A stretch of DNA of 64,000 nt from Microvirga lupini (GTDB lineage: Bacteria > Pseudomonadota > Alphaproteobacteria > Rhizobiales > Beijerinckiaceae), in assembly GCF_014191055.1 (NCBI RefSeq), contig NZ_JACHWB010000004.1, positions 62,001 through 126,000 of the forward strand, written 5' to 3'. Below, one piece after another: positions 1 to 8,399 of this stretch (positions are counted from its first letter, which is position 1; every line of letters starts with the position of its first letter). A program made the position numbers and the translations under genes. A model generated the notes under the pieces. That model was not told where the DNA came from, searched no databases, and saw only the letters and a list, made by a program, of their open reading frames with translations.

Positions 1-476
1 TGCCAATAGCCGGTCGAGAACTTTGCCATGAAGGAGAGGCCGGCATTACCGATCAGTCGAGCTCGCGGCATGGTCATCACGCCTTCCGGTTCGAAGAACC
101 TGTTGCCCTTGGCGAAATCGGCCTCGGACGACATGATGACGGCGGTAAAAGCAGGGATGAGATGCGGATCCATCTGCCCATCCCCGTCGATCTTGACGAT
201 GATGTCCGCCCCATCCTCGGCCGCTTGGACCATGCCAGCGAGCGTCGCTCCACCCACGCCGAGGTTCGTTTCGTTGAAGATCACCTTGATCCGTGGGTCC
301 TTGATCGTCTCACTCACGAATTGGCCCGTCTTCTCAGGGCAGCAATCATCAACGACATAGATGGAATCGATCTCCGGACCGATTTCATCGATCACGGATG
401 CGATGTGCTTCTGGACGCGGAAGCAGGGAATGACCACCGCAATCTTCGTGTTACCGTGAAGCTTGCCTGAATACAT
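1..476 (-). CDS. Glycosyltransferase family 2 (partial, C-terminus beyond left edge)
   Basis: The minus strand reads an open N-terminal part of about 158 codons that runs off the left edge. It begins MYSGKLHGNTKIAVVIPCF, followed by an acidic VVDDCCPEKTG nucleotide-sugar motif, NETNLGVGGA and a metal-binding KIDGDGQMDP. This is the GT-A fold of family 2 transferases, closest in style to dolichyl-phosphate mannose or polyprenyl-phosphate sugar synthases, which move a sugar from NDP-sugar to a lipid carrier or glycan at the inner membrane. The start ATG (474-476) has no clear Shine-Dalgarno. A 6-bp inverted repeat (GATACT...AGTATC, 481-500) sits just upstream. The acceptor and any membrane domain lie outside the window, so the substrate is unknown. 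The family call is firm. Confidence 0.85.
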   Translation of the reverse strand, partial: MYSGKLHGNTKIAVVIPCFRVQKHIASVIDEIGPEIDSIYVVDDCCPEKTGQFVSETIKDPRIKVIFNETNLGVGGATLAGMVQAAEDGADIIVKIDGDGQMDPHLIPAFTAVIMSSEADFAKGNRFFEPEGVMTMPRARLIGNAGLSFMAKFSTGYW

Positions 477-880
477 CAACGATACTCTGTGAGAAGTATC
501 ATCCGTGTAGCCAAAAATCAGACGGGCTACAACAAGATCCGAGCCCATGGGCTCCGAGCTGCGCCAAGGGAAAACGGGCATCCATGCCGACGAATCTTCC
601 CGGAAGATGCCCCCTCAGAGGCCATGTCCATCCAGCCTTGAAACTTGGAGGAATGCCGGCCGCGATGCCGGGACAGATGCTTCCTTCTTGGATGAGAGCA
701 TTGTTGGGTGTGGCCCGCTGGGTCCGCACGATGGTCTGGAGAGATGAATAAGGCCAGAAAAACGCCAGGATCAGAGACCCGGCGTCCTCTGGCCTGTTTC
801 CTGCCTGTCAGGGGAGTGGCGTCAGATGGCGGCCTGATGATCCCGGAGGGACGCCAAGCTTCGTCCGGGATCAGGCGGCA
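477..880. other. Intergenic region between glycosyltransferase gene and dnaN
   Basis: No convincing gene. Short ORFs here lack family features, and the one at 499-729 (minus) is partly translated repeat sequence. The stretch holds a degenerate copy of a dispersed repeat (682-736) and the end of the dnaN transcription unit. Confidence 0.6.
682..736 (-). repeat. Degenerate copy of dispersed 'GCATCGTGCGG' repeat (family A)
   Basis: Read on the minus strand this begins CATCGTGCGGACCCAGCG and continues through a GGGCC segment to AATGCTCTCATCCAAGAAG. The same blocks, in the same order, occur in the better preserved copy at 11638-11766. The AAAAGTG/CACTTTT palindrome half is missing, so this copy is partial. 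Confidence 0.55.
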
Positions 881-1999
881 TCACACCCGCATCGGCATCA
901 GGACGTAGAGCGCGGCAGCGCCGTCGCGGTCCTGGATGATCGTCGGGGAACCGGGATCGGCGAGCTTGAACAGGGCGGTGTCGCCGTCGAGCTGGGCCGC
1001 GATGTCGAGGAGATAGCGGGCGTTGAAGCCAATATCGATCGACGCCGCGTCGTAATCGACCTCGAGCTCTTCCGTGGCGCTGCCCGAATCCGGGTTGTTG
1101 ACGGTGAGCGTCAGGCGACCGTCGCCGAGGGCCAGCTTCACGGCGCGGCCGCGCTCCGACGAGATCGTCGAGACACGGTCCACGGCCTTGGAGAAATCGG
1201 CGCGCTCGACCACGAGAACCTTGTCGTTCCCCGCCGGGATGACCCGCTGATAGTCGGGGAAAGTGCCGTCGATGAGCTTGGAGGTCAGCACCACGCCATC
1301 GAAGGTCAGCCGCACCTTGGCGGAGGACAGTTCGATGGTGATGTTTTCGGAGCCATCCTCCACGAGCTTGACGATCTCGGCCACGGCCTTGCGCGGGATG
1401 ATGACGCCGGGCATGCCCTCGGATCCGGTGGGAGCCGGGATCTCGACGCGGGCGAGGCGGTGGCCATCGGTGGCGACGGCCCGCATGACAATGGTGCCGC
1501 CCGCATCCAGTGTGTGGAGATAGATGCCGTTGAGGTAGTAGCGCGTCTCTTCTGTCGAGATCGCGAACTGCGTCTTCTCGATCAGGCGCTTGAGGTCGGA
1601 GGCGGGAAGGGTGAAGCGATGCGGCAGATCGCCGGCAGCCAGATCTGGGAAGTCGCTCTCGGGCAGGGCCTGCAGCATGAAGCGCGAGCGGCCGGAGCGG
1701 ATCTGCATCTGGCCCATGTCCGGGCTCATTTCGAGGGAGACCTGCGCGCCGTCCGGCAGTTTGCGCACGATGTCGTAGATCATGTAGGCCGGCACGGTGG
1801 TGGACCCTGCCTCCGTGATGTCGGCCGGGATCGTCTCGGTCACCTCGATATCGAGATCCGTGGCCTTCAGGCGCAGGGAGCCCTCTCCGGCCCGCAGCAG
1901 CACGTTGGAGAGGATCGGAATGGTATTGCGACGCTCGACGACGCGGTGCACGTGCCCCAGCGCCTTCAGCAGAGCGGCGCGCTCAACGGTAACTCTCAT
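881..1999 (-). CDS. dnaN: DNA polymerase III subunit beta (sliding clamp)
   Basis: The 372-residue protein starts MRVTVERAALLKALGHVHRVVERRNT and ends with the family-typical LMPMRV. It forms the ring-shaped dimer that tethers polymerase III to DNA and serves as docking platform for DnaE, MutS and Hda-type regulators. Three repeated clamp domains fit the length, and the typical second-domain stretch HRLARVEIPAP is present. I chose the ATG at 1997-1999 because upstream extension to 2140 adds 47 low-complexity residues not seen in the family. The gene lies 158 bp downstream of dnaA in the same direction. The gap holds a GC hairpin (2110-2128) without a good T-run, so co-transcription is possible. 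recF does not follow, as is usual for this group. Confidence 0.97.
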   Translation of the reverse strand: MRVTVERAALLKALGHVHRVVERRNTIPILSNVLLRAGEGSLRLKATDLDIEVTETIPADITEAGSTTVPAYMIYDIVRKLPDGAQVSLEMSPDMGQMQIRSGRSRFMLQALPESDFPDLAAGDLPHRFTLPASDLKRLIEKTQFAISTEETRYYLNGIYLHTLDAGGTIVMRAVATDGHRLARVEIPAPTGSEGMPGVIIPRKAVAEIVKLVEDGSENITIELSSAKVRLTFDGVVLTSKLIDGTFPDYQRVIPAGNDKVLVVERADFSKAVDRVSTISSERGRAVKLALGDGRLTLTVNNPDSGSATEELEVDYDAASIDIGFNARYLLDIAAQLDGDTALFKLADPGSPTIIQDRDGAAALYVLMPMRV

Positions 2000-2157
2000 A
2001 ATCCAGCACCTGATTTCGGTGAATTTCTTGGCCGTTCCCGCGAAGGACGAACTTCCGGCGGGACAAGCAGGGCAGCAAGATTGGCTTTTGTCGGCCGAGA
2101 AAGCAAGGCCGGGGCCTTTTCGGCCCCGACGCCAGGGCACTTCCCAGCCCCGTCCGC

Positions 2158-3660
2158 TTACTCCTGCAGCATCCGCTTGAGGAGTTCGACCTCGTCGGAG
2201 AGCGCGTGATCCTCGCCCAGAGCCTTCTCGATCTTGCGCACGGCGTGGAGCACCGTGGTGTGATCGCGCCCGCCGAAGCGGCGGCCGATCTCGGGCAGGG
2301 AGCGCAGGGTGAGCACCTTGGACAGGTACATGGCGATCTGGCGCGGTTTCACCACGGCGGCGGTGCGGCGCTCCGAGAGGATGTCGGACCGGGAGACGTT
2401 GTAGCGCGAGGCCACCAGCTTCTGGATGTCCTCGATCTTGACCCGCTTGGGCTCCCGATTGCGCACGAGATCGCGGATCGCGGTCTCGGCCGTCTCCAGG
2501 GTGATGGCGGAGTTCGTGAGCGTCGCATGGGCCAGCAGGCGGTTCACGGCGCCTTCGAGGTCGCGGCCATTGGCCGTGATGGAGCGGGCCACATAGGCGA
2601 TCACGCTCGGGCCCACCTCGAAGGTGGGATGGATGGTCTTCAGGGCTTCGATGCGGGTGGTGAGGATCGAGGTGCGGAGCGCCTCGTCGAGGGCGCTGAC
2701 CTCGACCACGAGGCCGCCGGCGAGGCGCGAACGTACCCGCTCGTCGAGATTTTCCAGATCCGCCGGCGGACGGTCGGCAGCGATGACGATCTGGCGGCCC
2801 GCATCGATGAGAGCGTTCAGGGTGTGGCCGAATTCCTGCTGGATCTGCTTGCCCTGGATGAACTGCACATCGTCGATGATGAGCAGGTCGATGCCGCGCA
2901 GACGCTCCTTGAAGGCGAGCGACGTCTGCGCCTTCAGAGAGGCGACGAAGCCGTACATGAAGCGGTCGGCCGTCAGATAGATGACCCGGCGTCCTTCAGC
3001 GCGCACCGCATGACCGATGGCATGCAGAAGATGCGTCTTGCCGAGGCCGACGCCTGCATGAAGGTAGAGCGGATTGTAGATGGCCTGCCCGTTCTGCGCA
3101 TGGGCGACGCGGTCGGCTGCCGCATGGGCAAGCGCATTGGAGCGGCCGACGATGAAGCTCTCGAACGTCAGACGGGGATCGAGAGGCGCCCCGCCAAGAT
3201 CGCCGGCCTCGCCCCGCTCGTCCTGAGAAGAGGGTGCGGAGGGAGCCTTGATGTCATGATTCATGCTCGGCACCGCCATGGAAGGCGCGGGAGCCGGACG
3301 CGGAGCTTCGCTCGCCCGGCGCTGAGCCGCAGGATCGCGCCCGAGGGTGCTGCGCACGCCGATGGACACGCGCTCCACGTCACCAGCCTCGGAGCGGTAA
3401 ACCGCCAGCACCCGGTCGGCATAGTGGGATTCGATCCAGCTCTTCAGGAAGCGCGTGGGGACGGTCAGGTAAGCGCAGCCCTCGATCACCGAATCCAGTT
3501 CCAGGCGGCCAAACCAGCTGGCGAAGATATCCTCGCCCAGCTCTGCCCGGAGGCGGCGCTTGACCCGCGTCCAGACCTCAGACGCCGATTGCTCGCCCGG
3601 AACATCCATGCCGTTCTCGCTTGGAGCGGCAAAGGTGCGGTGGTCTTCGCTGCGATACAT
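2158..3660 (-). CDS. dnaA: Chromosomal replication initiator protein DnaA
   Basis: The 500-residue AAA+ initiator binds 9-mer DnaA boxes and melts the origin. Domain I (about residues 20-90) contains [13 protein letters not shown]. It is followed by a Pro/Ala-rich linker and domain III with Walker [13 protein letters not shown] and Walker [10 protein letters not shown]. Domain IV carries the DnaA signature [16 protein letters not shown] chose ATG 3658-3660 because a GGAGGG ribosome site lies about 5 nt upstream. The ORF stays open to 3747, but the extra residues are not family-like. The 0.78 kb upstream region is rich in GANTC sites and has a perfect DnaA box, so dnaA transcription is likely linked to methylation state and to DnaA itself. 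Confidence 0.98.
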   Translation of the reverse strand: MYRSEDHRTFAAPSENGMDVPGEQSASEVWTRVKRRLRAELGEDIFASWFGRLELDSVIEGCAYLTVPTRFLKSWIESHYADRVLAVYRSEAGDVERVSIGVRSTLGRDPAAQRRASEAPRPAPAPSMAVPSMNHDIKAPSAPSSQDERGEAGDLGGAPLDPRLTFESFIVGRSNALAHAAADRVAHAQNGQAIYNPLYLHAGVGLGKTHLLHAIGHAVRAEGRRVIYLTADRFMYGFVASLKAQTSLAFKERLRGIDLLIIDDVQFIQGKQIQQEFGHTLNALIDAGRQIVIAADRPPADLENLDERVRSRLAGGLVVEVSALDEALRTSILTTRIEALKTIHPTFEVGPSVIAYVARSITANGRDLEGAVNRLLAHATLTNSAITLETAETAIRDLVRNREPKRVKIEDIQKLVASRYNVSRSDILSERRTAAVVKPRQIAMYLSKVLTLRSLPEIGRRFGGRDHTTVLHAVRKIEKALGEDHALSDEVELLKRMLQE

Positions 3661-4083
3661 CAATGTCCCTCCACGAGGCTTCCCCTTGTTAAGGTCGGAA
3701 ACCCCCACGCATGTCCCGTTCTGAACACCAAGGCACAGATGCCTCACAGGTTATTCAGAACGTGGCGCCCCCAATTGTACTAAAGATTATTCGTTCGCTT
3801 TTAAGTGGAGATGATCGTCAACTGTCATCCCCTTGGTCTTCACCCAAGAACCTTCAAGTCTTCCCTTGGTAAAGGATGAGCCTTCGCTTGCTTCTTGTGA
3901 GAACGAAACAACGACTGATCCCCGCACATGTTGTCTTTGATTCAGGCTTTGAGTGAATGACTTCACGGCGAGCCGTTGAAGCAGGTTGACCTTACACAGG
4001 GTGCGGGAGCGCGTGCAATATACCTGAACCGACTCGCCATCTCTCGGATGCACTCGGCTGCGTTCACAGGCTCGTCCACAGGT

Positions 4084-4099
4084 TTTGAATCTGGGCTGT
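4084..4099 (+). repeat. 16-bp direct repeat, copy 1 (TTTGAATCTGGGCTGT)
   Basis: Identical to 4277-4292, 193 bp away. Each copy contains a GANTC site. It may be an iteron-like protein binding site, but no known protein can be named. Confidence 0.6.
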
Positions 4100-4276
4100 A
4101 AATCGCTGACTCTTCAACTGATTCACTGTGTCATCACAGCCTGTGCGCAGGCACAAAAAAAGAGTTTTTGCGCAACCTTGATTCAGAACCGATTCGCCTC
4201 GAATCGAGGGTGATTCTGATGCTTCGCGATGCTTTGCCTGCTAAGATGTTGAACGTGCTGGATCTTTTATGTGCGC

Positions 4277-4292
4277 TTTGAATCTGGGCTGT
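4277..4292 (+). repeat. 16-bp direct repeat, copy 2 (TTTGAATCTGGGCTGT)
   Basis: Perfect second copy of the element at 4084-4099. It is followed by TGTGGA, the first six bases of a DnaA box on the complementary reading. Confidence 0.6.
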
Positions 4293-4334
4293 GGAGCCTT
4301 CACCCTGTCTTGCGGGGATAAAGTCAAGCTCCCG

Positions 4335-4343
4335 TGTGGATAA
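4335..4343 (-). promoter_or_regulatory. Perfect DnaA box (TTATCCACA)
   Basis: The plus strand reads TGTGGATAA, the exact complement of the consensus DnaA 9-mer. It is the only perfect match in the dnaA-rpsT gap. Confidence 0.7.
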
Positions 4344-4373
4344 AATTTGGGCGTGGATTCCAGCCTCAGAGCA

Positions 4374-4400
4374 CGAAAAAACCCGGCCTCTCGGCCGGGT
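4374..4400 (-). terminator. Rho-independent terminator of rpsT
   Basis: The inverted repeat ACCCGGCC-TCTC-GGCCGGGT (4381-4400) is followed on the minus strand by a run of Ts (plus-strand AAAAA at 4376-4380). It lies 40 bp past the rpsT stop. Confidence 0.85.
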
Positions 4401-4439
4401 CCAATCAGTCGTCAAAAGACAGCTTCAAGGAGCTGTTGT

Positions 4440-4706
4440 TTAGGCGCTCAGCGTCTTGATGCGGCTCGCGAGGCGCGAGACCTTCCGGGACGCGGTGTTC
4501 TTGTGCACGATGCCCTTCTGGGCCGCGCGCATCATCTCCGGCTCGGCGGCGCGCAGGGCGGCTGCGGCCTCAGTCTGGTTGCCGGCGGCGATGGCCTCTT
4601 CAACCTTGCGGACGAAGGTCCGCATGCGGCTGCGGCGCGACTTGTTGATCGCGGTGCGCTTCGCGATCTTGCGGGTCATCTTCTTGGCGGACACGGTGTT
4701 GGCCAT
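4440..4706 (-). CDS. rpsT: 30S ribosomal protein S20
   Basis: The 88-residue basic protein begins [19 protein letters not shown] and has the S20 features [16 protein letters not shown] and [17 protein letters not shown]. It binds 16S rRNA helices 9 and 44 early in small-subunit assembly. The length is normal. It sits between the mutM-side genes and dnaA, the usual Rhizobiales position, and ends at a strong intrinsic terminator. The terminator-like hairpin at 4799-4821 upstream suggests its own promoter. Confidence 0.97.
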   Translation of the reverse strand: MANTVSAKKMTRKIAKRTAINKSRRSRMRTFVRKVEEAIAAGNQTEAAAALRAAEPEMMRAAQKGIVHKNTASRKVSRLASRIKTLSA

Positions 4707-4798
4707 GGCCCATCCTCGTTCTTTTTAAAATCCCGATGGCCAAGCTCAAGCCCATTGGAGAGCTCCGGCAGCGATCGGTTGATTGCATGGAAACCGAA

Positions 4799-4821
4799 GA
4801 GCCCGCGGGACGCGCGGGCTC
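4799..4821 (-). terminator. Terminator-like hairpin downstream of the TauE-like gene
   Basis: GAGCCCGCG and CGCGGGCTC form a 9-bp stem with a 5-nt loop. The following minus-strand sequence is TTCGGTTT, only a weak T-run. Confidence 0.5.
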
Positions 4822-4881
4822 ATGTGAGGCGGCTTATAGACGTGATGCTCGCGAACGTCAACGACCATAGGCCTTTGCGCG

Positions 4882-5685
4882 TCAAAAAAGCGCCAGGGAG
4901 GCCTTCTGTAGGGCCTGTCGCCAGGGATTGGCCGGGTCGAGCAGGAGCCTGAGCGCCATCAGGCCCGACACCAGAACGAGGAGTGGCCGGATGAGCCGGG
5001 AGCCCAGCCGCATGGCCAGTCGCGATCCCAGCTGGGCCCCGAGCAGGGAAGCCACGGACATGGCAAGACCTATGGGCCAGACCACCGCGCCCGTCGCCGC
5101 ATAGAGAAGGAGGCTGCCGAAATTGCTCGCAAAATTGACAAGCTTGGTATGGGCGGTGGCCTTGACCACCCCGTAGCCCAGCAGCGTCACGAAGGCGAGC
5201 ATATAGAAGGAGCCGGCACCCGGCCCGAAGATGCCGTCGTAAAAGCCGATAGCAACAGGAGCGGTGAGTCCGAAAGCGAGAGCCGTCATGCGGGCATGGG
5301 CGTCCTCGTCCCTCATCTTGCGCGACAAGGCGAAGTAGACCGCCATGGCGATGAGCATGACCGGGATCAGCACCTCGAGCACGGAACGTGGCAGGAACTG
5401 GACGCAGAGCGCGCCGGCGACGCTGCTGAAGAACGCCACCAGGGTGAAACCCCAGGCCTTCCGCCACTCGATCAGGCCTTTACGCCCGAAAGTGTAAGTG
5501 GCCGAGGCCGCCGCCACCGAGCCCTGCACCTTGTTGGTGGCGATCGCCTGCGCCGGATCGAGGCCAGCGAGCATGAGAGCCGGTACGGTGAGAAGCCCGC
5601 CGCCGCCGGCGATGGAATCCACGAAGCCCGCGAAAAAAGAGATCGCGGCGAGCGCCGCGATCATATCGAAGCCGATGTCGAACAC
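4882..5685 (-). CDS. TauE/SafE (DUF81) family sulfite/anion exporter-like membrane protein
   Basis: This 267-residue, strongly hydrophobic protein has about eight membrane segments and the two repeated half-motifs of the TauE/SafE family: GFVDSIAGGGGLLTVPAL near the N-terminus, and GFYDGIFGPGAGSF in the second half. The family includes putative exporters of sulfite, sulfoacetate and other sulfur-containing organic anions, but most members have no assigned substrate. The start ATG lies 3 bp after the stop of the upstream enoyl-CoA hydratase gene, so the two are translated as an operon. The family is clear and the transported substrate is not. Confidence 0.88.
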   Translation of the reverse strand: MFDIGFDMIAALAAISFFAGFVDSIAGGGGLLTVPALMLAGLDPAQAIATNKVQGSVAAASATYTFGRKGLIEWRKAWGFTLVAFFSSVAGALCVQFLPRSVLEVLIPVMLIAMAVYFALSRKMRDEDAHARMTALAFGLTAPVAIGFYDGIFGPGAGSFYMLAFVTLLGYGVVKATAHTKLVNFASNFGSLLLYAATGAVVWPIGLAMSVASLLGAQLGSRLAMRLGSRLIRPLLVLVSGLMALRLLLDPANPWRQALQKASLALF

Positions 5686-5688
5686 GGA

Positions 5689-6462
5689 TTATCCGTTCTT
5701 GAACTCAGGGGCGCGCTTTCCGACGAAGGCCGCCATGCCTTCCTTCTGGTCGGCGGTGGCGAACATGGCGTGGAACAGGCGCCGCTCGAAGCGGATGCCC
5801 TCGGAGAGCGACACCTCGTCGGCCCGGTTGATGGTTTCCTTGGTCATCATGACGATGGGCAGTGACATGGACGCGATGGTCTCTGCCGTCTTCAGGGCGT
5901 CGTTGAGGAGATCGGCCAGCGGCACCACGCGGGCGACGAGCCCGGAGCGCTCCGCTTCATCGGCGCCCATCATGCGGCCCGTCAGGCACATCTCCATGGC
6001 CTTGGCCCGGCCGATGAGCCGGGTGAGGCGCTGGGTGCCGCCCATGCCGGGCATCACGCCGAGCTTGATCTCCGGCTGGCCGAACTTGGCGTTGTCGGCC
6101 GCGATGATGAAGTCGCACATCATGGCGAACTCGCAGCCGCCGCCGAGCGCAAAGCCCGCCACCGCGGCGATCATGGGCTTGCGCCGTCCCGACACCTTCT
6201 CCCAGCCGGAGAAGAAGTCGGCCATATAGGTGTGCGGATAATTGAGCTCCGCCATCTCCTTGATGTCGGCGCCGGCGGCAAAAGCCTTCTCCGAGCCGGT
6301 GATAACGATGCAGCCGATGTTCGGGTCCGCCTCGAAGGCGTCGAGCGCCTGGTTCACTTCCCCTAAGAGCGTGGAGTTGAGGGCGTTCAGGGCCTGGGGC
6401 CGGTTGAGGGTAATCAGGGCTACCTTGCCGCGCGTCTCCGTGAGAATCGTCTCAAAAGCCAT
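5689..6462 (-). CDS. Enoyl-CoA hydratase
   Basis: The 257-residue crotonase-fold enzyme starts [20 protein letters not shown]. The oxyanion-hole motifs [11 protein letters not shown] and [14 protein letters not shown] are intact, and the general acid/base glutamates lie in the latter region and in [19 protein letters not shown]. It hydrates trans-2-enoyl-CoA in fatty-acid beta-oxidation or related degradation. ATG 6460-6462 was chosen because AGGAG lies about 8 nt upstream. The longer ORF to 6873 covers only non-coding sequence and the mutM tail. It is 86 bp downstream of mutM and 3 bp upstream of the TauE-like gene. An enoyl-CoA hydratase here next to mutM and rpsT is typical of Rhizobiales. 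Confidence 0.93.
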   Translation of the reverse strand: MAFETILTETRGKVALITLNRPQALNALNSTLLGEVNQALDAFEADPNIGCIVITGSEKAFAAGADIKEMAELNYPHTYMADFFSGWEKVSGRRKPMIAAVAGFALGGGCEFAMMCDFIIAADNAKFGQPEIKLGVMPGMGGTQRLTRLIGRAKAMEMCLTGRMMGADEAERSGLVARVVPLADLLNDALKTAETIASMSLPIVMMTKETINRADEVSLSEGIRFERRLFHAMFATADQKEGMAAFVGKRAPEFKNG

Positions 6463-6548
6463 GGGACATCTCCTGCTCGATGATGGGACACCGGTAGGCG
6501 AGGGCGCATGACCCGGCAAGTGAAAATCCGAAATGTACTGCCTTGGGA

Positions 6549-7436
6549 TCAGGAGCGCTTCTGGCATTCCGGGCAGTAGAAGGTGGAGCGGCCGGACTGC
6601 ACGAGGCGGGTGATCGTCCCTGTGCAATCGGGCGTCAGGCAGGGCTCGTTCTCCCGGTCGTAGACCCGGAAGGAGTGCTGGAAATAGCCCAGCGATCCAT
6701 CCACCTGCGCATGGTCGCGTAAGGTGGAGCCGCCAGCCTCCACCGCCTCGGCCAGCACATCGCGGATGATGTCGGCGAGCTGATGGGCCTTGTCGGTCGG
6801 CTCGCCTGTCTTGTTCACAAGCGACCCCGCCGGGGCCTCCGGGTGGAGCCCGGTGCGGAACAGGGCCTCGCACACATAGATGTTGCCCAAGCCCGCTATC
6901 AGGCGCTGGTCCAGGAGGGCGGCCTTCAAGGGCGTGCGCTTGCCCGCGAACAACCGGGCGATGGTCTCGCCCGAGAGCTCGTTGCCGAGGGGCTCGATCC
7001 CCATGCTGGCGAAATGCTTCGAGGTCTCGATCTCCGACCGGGGCACCAGATCCATGAAGCCGAAGCGGCGGGCGTCATTATAAGTAACGGTGGCGCCGTT
7101 GGAGAGTTGGAAGATCACATGATCATGGGCGCCTAGGCCGCCGTGCTCGTGGTGGAACTCGCCCGGCACCCGGGTCGCTCCGTCCCTCGTCACGAGAAAC
7201 CGGCCGGACATGCCCAGATGCATCACCAGCACCTCGCCGGAGGAGAGGTCGGCCAGGAGATACTTGGCCCGGCGTCCGAGCGCCTTGACCTCCTGCCCCT
7301 CGATGCGTTCGGAAAACCGCTCCGGGAAGGGAAAGCGCAGGTCGGGACGGCGCTGAGTCACTTTCGTGAAGCGGGCTCCCACCATGGCGGGCTCCAGGCC
7401 GCGGCGCACGGTTTCGACTTCAGGCAGTTCAGGCAT
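6549..7436 (-). CDS. mutM: Bifunctional DNA-formamidopyrimidine glycosylase / DNA-(apurinic) lyase
   Basis: The 295-residue Fpg protein removes 8-oxoguanine and formamidopyrimidines, then cleaves the strand by beta/delta elimination. The mature N-terminus [13 protein letters not shown] provides the catalytic proline and glutamate. A conserved lysine is in RRAKYLL. The C-terminal zinc finger has two cysteine pairs (CLTPDC and CPEC). The ATG at 7434-7436 puts the essential proline directly after Met; a TTG one codon earlier is also open but less likely. The gene is divergent from ubiE, with a dispersed repeat in the shared upstream region. Confidence 0.97.
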   Translation of the reverse strand: MPELPEVETVRRGLEPAMVGARFTKVTQRRPDLRFPFPERFSERIEGQEVKALGRRAKYLLADLSSGEVLVMHLGMSGRFLVTRDGATRVPGEFHHEHGGLGAHDHVIFQLSNGATVTYNDARRFGFMDLVPRSEIETSKHFASMGIEPLGNELSGETIARLFAGKRTPLKAALLDQRLIAGLGNIYVCEALFRTGLHPEAPAGSLVNKTGEPTDKAHQLADIIRDVLAEAVEAGGSTLRDHAQVDGSLGYFQHSFRVYDRENEPCLTPDCTGTITRLVQSGRSTFYCPECQKRS

Positions 7437-7506
7437 CAACCATCTCTCGGCTTCTTGAGGGCTCTTACATAGCCTTTGGGCCCCGCTTCCGCTATGGATC
7501 GCGACA

Positions 7507-7626
7507 CTAGCGCATCGTGCGGAAAAGTGGTTTCCGGTTTTCCGCGCCCAACGATGCGCATTTCAAAGGGTGGAGCATCGGATGGATCCCAAAAGTGCAG
7601 GTCCACTTTTGGGTCCGATGCTCTAG
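7507..7626 (+). repeat. Dispersed intergenic palindromic repeat (family A), mutM-ubiE gap
   Basis: About 120 bp, starting CTAGCGCATCGTGCGGAAAA and ending GGTCCGATGCTCTAG. The right half contains CCCAAAAGTG and CACTTTTGGG around a 6-nt loop, a strong potential hairpin. It matches 11638-11766 over most of its length and 45110-45160 in the right half. It ends 4 bp before the GGGAGG ribosome site of ubiE. Confidence 0.75.
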
Positions 7627-7646
7627 GTACGGGAGGTTTGACCATC

Positions 7647-8396
7647 ATGACCGACGAGAACACCCATTTCGGGTTCCAGTCTGTGCCCCTGGGCGAGAAG
7701 CAGGGCAAGGTCAACGAGGTCTTCCGCTCGGTGGCCGGCCGCTACGACCTGATGAACGACCTCATGTCCGCAGGCCTCCACCGCCTGTGGAAGGATGCGC
7801 TCATATCGACCCTGCGCCCGCCCCGCGACCGTCCTTTCCGCCATCTGGACGTGGCCGGCGGCACCGGCGATGTTGCTTTCCGGATCCTGGATGCGGGTGG
7901 GCCGCAGACCCGCGTGACCGTGCTCGACATCAACGGCGAGATGCTCAAAGTCGGCGCCGAGCGGGCCGGTCACCGCTATGAGGGCCGCATCGACTTCGTC
8001 GAGGCCAATGCGGAGGAGCTGCCGCTCGAATCCAAGACCTATGATGCCTACACCATCGCGTTCGGCATCCGGAACGTGCCGCGCATCGATGCGGCCTTGC
8101 GCGAGGCACACCGGGTGCTGAAACCCGGCGGCCGCTTCCTGTGCCTGGAATTCTCCAAGGTGGACGTTCCGGTGCTCGACAGGATCTATGATGCCTATTC
8201 CTTCAATGTCATCCCACGGCTGGGAGGGATGGTGACGGGGGATGCGGAATCCTACCAATATCTTGTCGAGTCCATCCGCCGCTTCCCGCCGCCAGCGGCT
8301 TTCGCGCGGATGATCGAGGAGGCTGGCTTCAAGCGCGTCACCCATCGCACGCTCACCGCAGGAGTGGTCGCCATTCACTCCGGCTGGAAGATTTAA
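7647..8396 (+). CDS. ubiE: Bifunctional demethylmenaquinone/2-methoxy-6-polyprenyl-benzoquinol C-methyltransferase
   Basis: The 249-residue SAM-dependent methyltransferase performs the C-methylation step of ubiquinone synthesis. It shows the UbiE/COQ5 landmarks: [17 protein letters not shown] near the start, the SAM loop [15 protein letters not shown], the family signature [17 protein letters not shown], and [13 protein letters not shown]. The start ATG at 7647 is preceded by GGGAGG with good spacing; the upstream reading frame to 7476 is repeat sequence. It starts a plus-strand run ubiE-ubiB-coaBC-dut with gaps of 3 bp or short overlaps, so one transcript is likely. Confidence 0.96.
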   Translation: MTDENTHFGFQSVPLGEKQGKVNEVFRSVAGRYDLMNDLMSAGLHRLWKDALISTLRPPRDRPFRHLDVAGGTGDVAFRILDAGGPQTRVTVLDINGEMLKVGAERAGHRYEGRIDFVEANAEELPLESKTYDAYTIAFGIRNVPRIDAALREAHRVLKPGGRFLCLEFSKVDVPVLDRIYDAYSFNVIPRLGGMVTGDAESYQYLVESIRRFPPPAAFARMIEEAGFKRVTHRTLTAGVVAIHSGWKI

Positions 8397-8399
8397 AGC

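Larger units (their letters stand above)
3939..4360. promoter_or_regulatory. Cluster of 11 GANTC (CcrM-type) methylation sites
   Basis: GANTC occurs at 3939, 4031, 4087, 4108, 4120, 4180, 4191, 4201, 4212, 4280 and 4356, i.e. 11 sites in 422 bp. In equal-base random sequence about 1.6 would be expected. GANTC is the target of the cell-cycle methylase CcrM in Alphaproteobacteria, and hemimethylation at dnaA and at the origin couples transcription to replication in Caulobacter. Confidence 0.7.
3661..4439. other. Candidate oriC / dnaA control region
   Basis: This 779-bp gap between dnaA and rpsT has no credible gene. Two short minus-strand ORFs (88 and 93 codons) look random. It holds one perfect DnaA box (4335-4343), weaker 9-mers (for example around 4072-4080 and 4313-4321), eleven GANTC sites between 3939 and 4360, and a 16-bp direct repeat (4084-4099 and 4277-4292). 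The rpsT terminator lies at its far end. This fits an alphaproteobacterial origin or a strongly cell-cycle-regulated dnaA promoter. In many relatives oriC lies near hemE instead, so the origin role is inference. Confidence 0.5.

Noticed and set aside
2206-3783. 525-codon open frame on the plus strand opposite dnaA
   Set aside because: It mirrors dnaA codon structure in GC-rich DNA; composition is His/Ala/Gly/Asp-rich without family features, while dnaA is unmistakable.
3787-4415. Two minus-strand ORFs (88 and 93 codons) in the dnaA-rpsT gap
   Set aside because: No ribosome site or motif, and they overlap the GANTC cluster, DnaA box and rpsT terminator.
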